Below, piece after piece: positions 60,860 to 64,000 of a stretch of 64,000 nucleotides of DNA; the first letter of the stretch is position 1, and each line of letters begins with the position of its first letter. The stretch is taken from NCBI GenBank assembly GCA_000231825.2, contig JH720310.1:743583-807582 (forward strand), given 5' to 3'. Position numbers and translations under genes: made by a program. Source of the stretch: Tetrahymena elliotti 4EA. Lineage: Eukaryota; Ciliophora; Oligohymenophorea; Hymenostomatida; Tetrahymenidae. The notes below the pieces were generated by a model. The model was given only the letters and a program-made list of their open reading frames with translations, was not told where the DNA came from and did not search any database.

Positions 60860-61459
60860 AATAATCTGCAAAAAATATTAAAACTATGAATATAATCTTA
60901 TTAAGTTAATTTAAATACTGCAATTTATATTCTTCATTGTTAAACAAAAATTTCATATTTAAATATTTATACTTTATTACAATTTTTCAAAAAACGATTA
61001 AGTTCATTCTTTTAAATAGTTTTTAGAAAGGATAATTTAGAGTATTTATTTTTAAATTTATTAATAAAATAAAAAGGATATTTGAAATAGAATAATTTTT
61101 ACAACAAATTTACTGAGATGCACATTCTTAATTTTAACTTAATTTTCTACAATAATTAATCTGACTTAAATTTTAATTCATTTTACAATGGAAAAAAGTG
61201 TTTTGTAAAAAGATGTCTTTTTTTTCTATCAGATTACTTATTTATTATGATATAAACTCGTGGGCTTTTCTGAAAGCTTTATTAATAAAAAAATAAAAGA
61301 TAAAAACAGTTTGAAATAGCATCATAAACTTAAGATATAATTTATAGTTTATTTAAGTTATTTAGCCAAACCTCTTTTGCATTAACCGAACTTGAAATTC
61401 AAGCAAAATAATTTTATAAACAGCAATCAAACAGTTATTTATTCTGAAAAGTAGTAGAC
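60860..61459. other. Intergenic spacer
   Basis: AT-rich; no gene or RNA seen. Confidence 0.45.
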
Positions 61460-64000
61460 ATGAGTGGTGCCAATTTCTTTTTAAATCTGTTTGTAAATTT
61501 ACATTTCATTTAGGAGGTGTTTTGATTATTTAATTGTCTTAATTTTTTAGAAAGGGAATGATAAACAGCAAAATGAAAATGGCTTTTCTGACTTAATGGA
61601 TATGATGAATGAAGTATCTAAAAAGCTTCCAACTGCAAATAAGAATAATTAGAATTAAGAATAAATGAATTCTTTTAAGCCAGATTTAAAGAAATAAGAG
61701 CAAGAGCAATCTAACTAAGTATAAATAGATTGATTATAATTAATCTAAAATACTTATTTATTATCAATAAAAAGGTGGTAGATTTTGATATTAATGAGGA
61801 GGATTTAAATGATGGATGGGGAGAAAATTTTTCTGATCCAGAAGAACAAGATGAAAATATAAATGAAGGAATGAGACAATAAAACGATAATATTTAAGTT
61901 GATTTTAGTGATCTTTTGAAGGGTTAGAGTTCTTCTAGATAGTAAACACATCATAGCAATAAAAGTGGTTAGCAAAGGAAAGATGAATTAGATAAAATAG
62001 AAGAGGAAAGCAATAATTGTGATGAAAGTTAAATTTAGAATTAGAAAAAAGACTATTCTAGTCATTCTAATAAGAATACTTATGACAATATGAGTGCTAA
62101 TGATAATTATTCATAATAAGTTTAGCAAAAATAATAGGGAAATGAGAAATTGCAAGGTTTTGGTTAAATGAAATAGAATTAGCCATCGACACCATTTAAT
62201 TAGGAAAATAAAATAGTCAAAGATAATTTATTTTAGGATTAGCAAGAGAAAAAATAAAATGAATCTAGAAAATCAAGATAAAAAAACTTTGAATATAGCT
62301 TAGAATATGTTAGATAGATATCTGAAATGCAGAATTTGCTAAATCAAGAAAAATTAGAGTTTTAAATGAGTTTGCAATCCAGATAAAATCATATTTAAAT
62401 GTGGGAAGAGGATTTAAAACTTAGGCAAGAAGCTTTAGATAGGTAAATAGATGAAAAGAATGCATTAGATAAAAAAATATAAATTAAAAAATCGATTTTG
62501 AAAGATGAAAATGAGTAAAATTTTATTTATTTTAAAAAGAAAATAATAAAAAAATGATTTTTAGGATTTTGAAGTTCATCGAAGCTCAACAAAAACTAGA
62601 ATAGATTACAAAAGAGTTTAATCAGAGTCAGATTTTCCACAATCAGCAAATATCTTCTGTAAGTTATTCAATAATAATGAAATTTTGATGATATTTGTAA
62701 ATAAAAGCTACAAAAAGAAAAACTTGAATTGCAGTAGTAATTTTAGCATAATACTTAATAGCATGAGGGATAAATAAAGGAAATGAAAGAAAAATATAGA
62801 CAATTGATTTTGAAATCAAAATAATAGAAATTAGCATTTTAGAAAGCATTTAAGTAATTAGATTTAAAGGGAAAGCTTAATGAGATGAGAGAAGAAATAC
62901 AATAGATGTTAGACTAAGAAAAGGAAGAAACTATGTAAAATTTTAATGAAATTGCATAAAAGTTGCTCTAGGAAAAGGCATTAAACAGCTAATTCTAAAA
63001 GGAAATTAGAAAGCTAAGAAATGATAACTAAGAGAAAGATTTAAAGATTTAAAGCATCAATGAGCATACTTCAACTGTTGAAAAGAATTAAAAAGAATTC
63101 TATGAGAAATAATTAAAATAACTTTAAGATAAATTGAATCAATAGACTAAAAAGTAATAAGAAGAGTAAGGAAAATCTAAATAGGAATTAGTAGAATTAA
63201 CAAATAAGGTGAGAGACTTGTAAAAGTAAATAGATTAACAAGTAGCAGAAATAGAGTTATTTAAATCTGAAATAGAAGAGAAAGACCTCTTGATGCAAAC
63301 CCAAGAAGACACAATAGAGAGTAAAACTAAAGAATTAGAAGCAAAAAATAAGGATGTAAAGGCAATACAAAAAAAGCTTGCATAAAAAGAACAAGAAAAT
63401 AATACTTTAAGTCTGTAAATAAAAGAAGCACAAAATGGTATTTAAAATAAATATGAAGAGGCTTTAAAGTCTATTGAAAATTTACAACAAACTATTTAAT
63501 AAGAAAAGAAGTCATTCTAATAAGAAAAGTAAAAATTGAGTTAATAGCTTCAGGAATAATAAAATAATGCAGAAAACAAAACACAAAACATTCAAAAACT
63601 AAATCAAACAATTTAGGAGCTTTAGACTAAGCTTAATTAGGTTTAAGTAGAAGCTAAAAATCAAACAGAAACATAATTAAAATAATTGAAGTAGGAATAT
63701 GAATAAAAGATTGAGAAAATATAAAAAATATCATAAGATTAATTCAATAAACTTAAATAAGAAAGCATTAAATCTTAATCTCTCCTCAATAAAAAAGACT
63801 AAGAAATCGATTCATTACAAAAATAATTAAAAATTTAATAATAGAAAATATCAGAATAAATTAAAAAATCTAATGACAATTAAAAACTCATTAAAACTCT
63901 TTAACAAAATCTTATTAACAATAACAATAAAATATCAGAGGAGGACTTATAAAAAATGACAAACTAAGAAGAAGAAAATCAACATTTTGACTCAAGTTAG
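61460..64000 (+). CDS. Long coiled-coil protein, 3' end outside window
   Basis: ATG 61460 (MSGANFFLNLF). Introns by eye: 61493-61550 (GTAAAT), about 61719-61782, about 62517-62571 (GTAAAA) and about 62659-62708 (GTAAGT). The second exon reads KGNDKQQNENGFSDLMDMMN; the third starts with an acidic patch, VVDFDINEEDLNDGWGENFS, which may be a short protein-docking motif. A polar Gln/Asn/Ser region follows to about 62250. From EYSLEYVRQISEMQNLLNQE onward there is nearly continuous heptad-pattern coiled coil rich in Q, E and K to the window edge, for example VRDLQKQIDQQVAEIELFKS and IQELQTQLNQVQVEAKNQTE. The frame is still open at 64000. It resembles golgin or centrosomal tethers only in composition; the family is not assigned. 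Confidence 0.82.

Noticed and set aside
1..64000. tRNA, rRNA and snRNA genes
   Set aside because: No cloverleaf with a GGTTCGANNCC-type B box and no rRNA-like conserved block was noticed by eye on either strand; a tRNA-finding program could still reveal one.

Overview
The window looks like nuclear DNA of an oligohymenophorean ciliate, most like Tetrahymena. It is extremely AT-rich. Long reading frames exist only when TAA and TAG are read as glutamine, leaving TGA as the only stop, and the confident genes end in TGA. Introns are short (about 45-110 nt, a few of 300 nt or more), AT-rich, with GTAA/GTAT-type donors and TTTAG/AAAG-type acceptors. That is longer than Paramecium introns and fits Tetrahymena. 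All gene calls below use this ciliate code; positions of splice sites were read by eye.

Layout, left to right (strand): a TTL-family tubulin-modifying ligase with a very long Gln/Asn-rich tail that runs off the left edge (-); an RBR-type E3 ubiquitin ligase that also has an RGG box and an RRM-like segment (-); an intronless leucine-rich protein built of 30 tandem 30-residue repeats (+); a ciliate two-membrane-segment protein (-); two tandem RING-H2 membrane protein paralogs (-, -); a multi-exon coiled-coil protein (-); a basic, low-complexity protein with a Cys/His cluster and AT-hook-like motif (+); a small LRR protein (-); the ADAT3/Tad3 subunit of the tRNA A34 deaminase (+); two small genes of unknown function (-, -); an uncertain gene (+); two tandem RING-CH (MARCH-like) membrane E3 paralogs (+, +); cystathionine gamma-lyase (-); a START-domain fragment beside a decayed Tc1/mariner transposase (-); a repeat array with a 655-base assembly gap; a CCCH zinc-finger gene and a divergently transcribed unknown gene (- / +); a multi-exon LRR gene (+); and the first part of a long coiled-coil protein running off the right edge (+).

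There is no operon logic; genes are monocistronic and separated by 0.3-2.5 kb of AT-rich spacer. A recurring theme is ubiquitin ligation: five RING-type genes (RBR, two RING-H2, two RING-CH), four of them as local tandem duplicates. Several spacers are made of degenerate tandem repeats of roughly 170-320 bp. No rRNA, tRNA, CRISPR or telomere repeat was seen. I did not find a clearly new multi-gene system; the most unusual items are the RBR protein with RNA-binding-like segments, the 30-copy LRR array, and the transposase relic next to a START gene.
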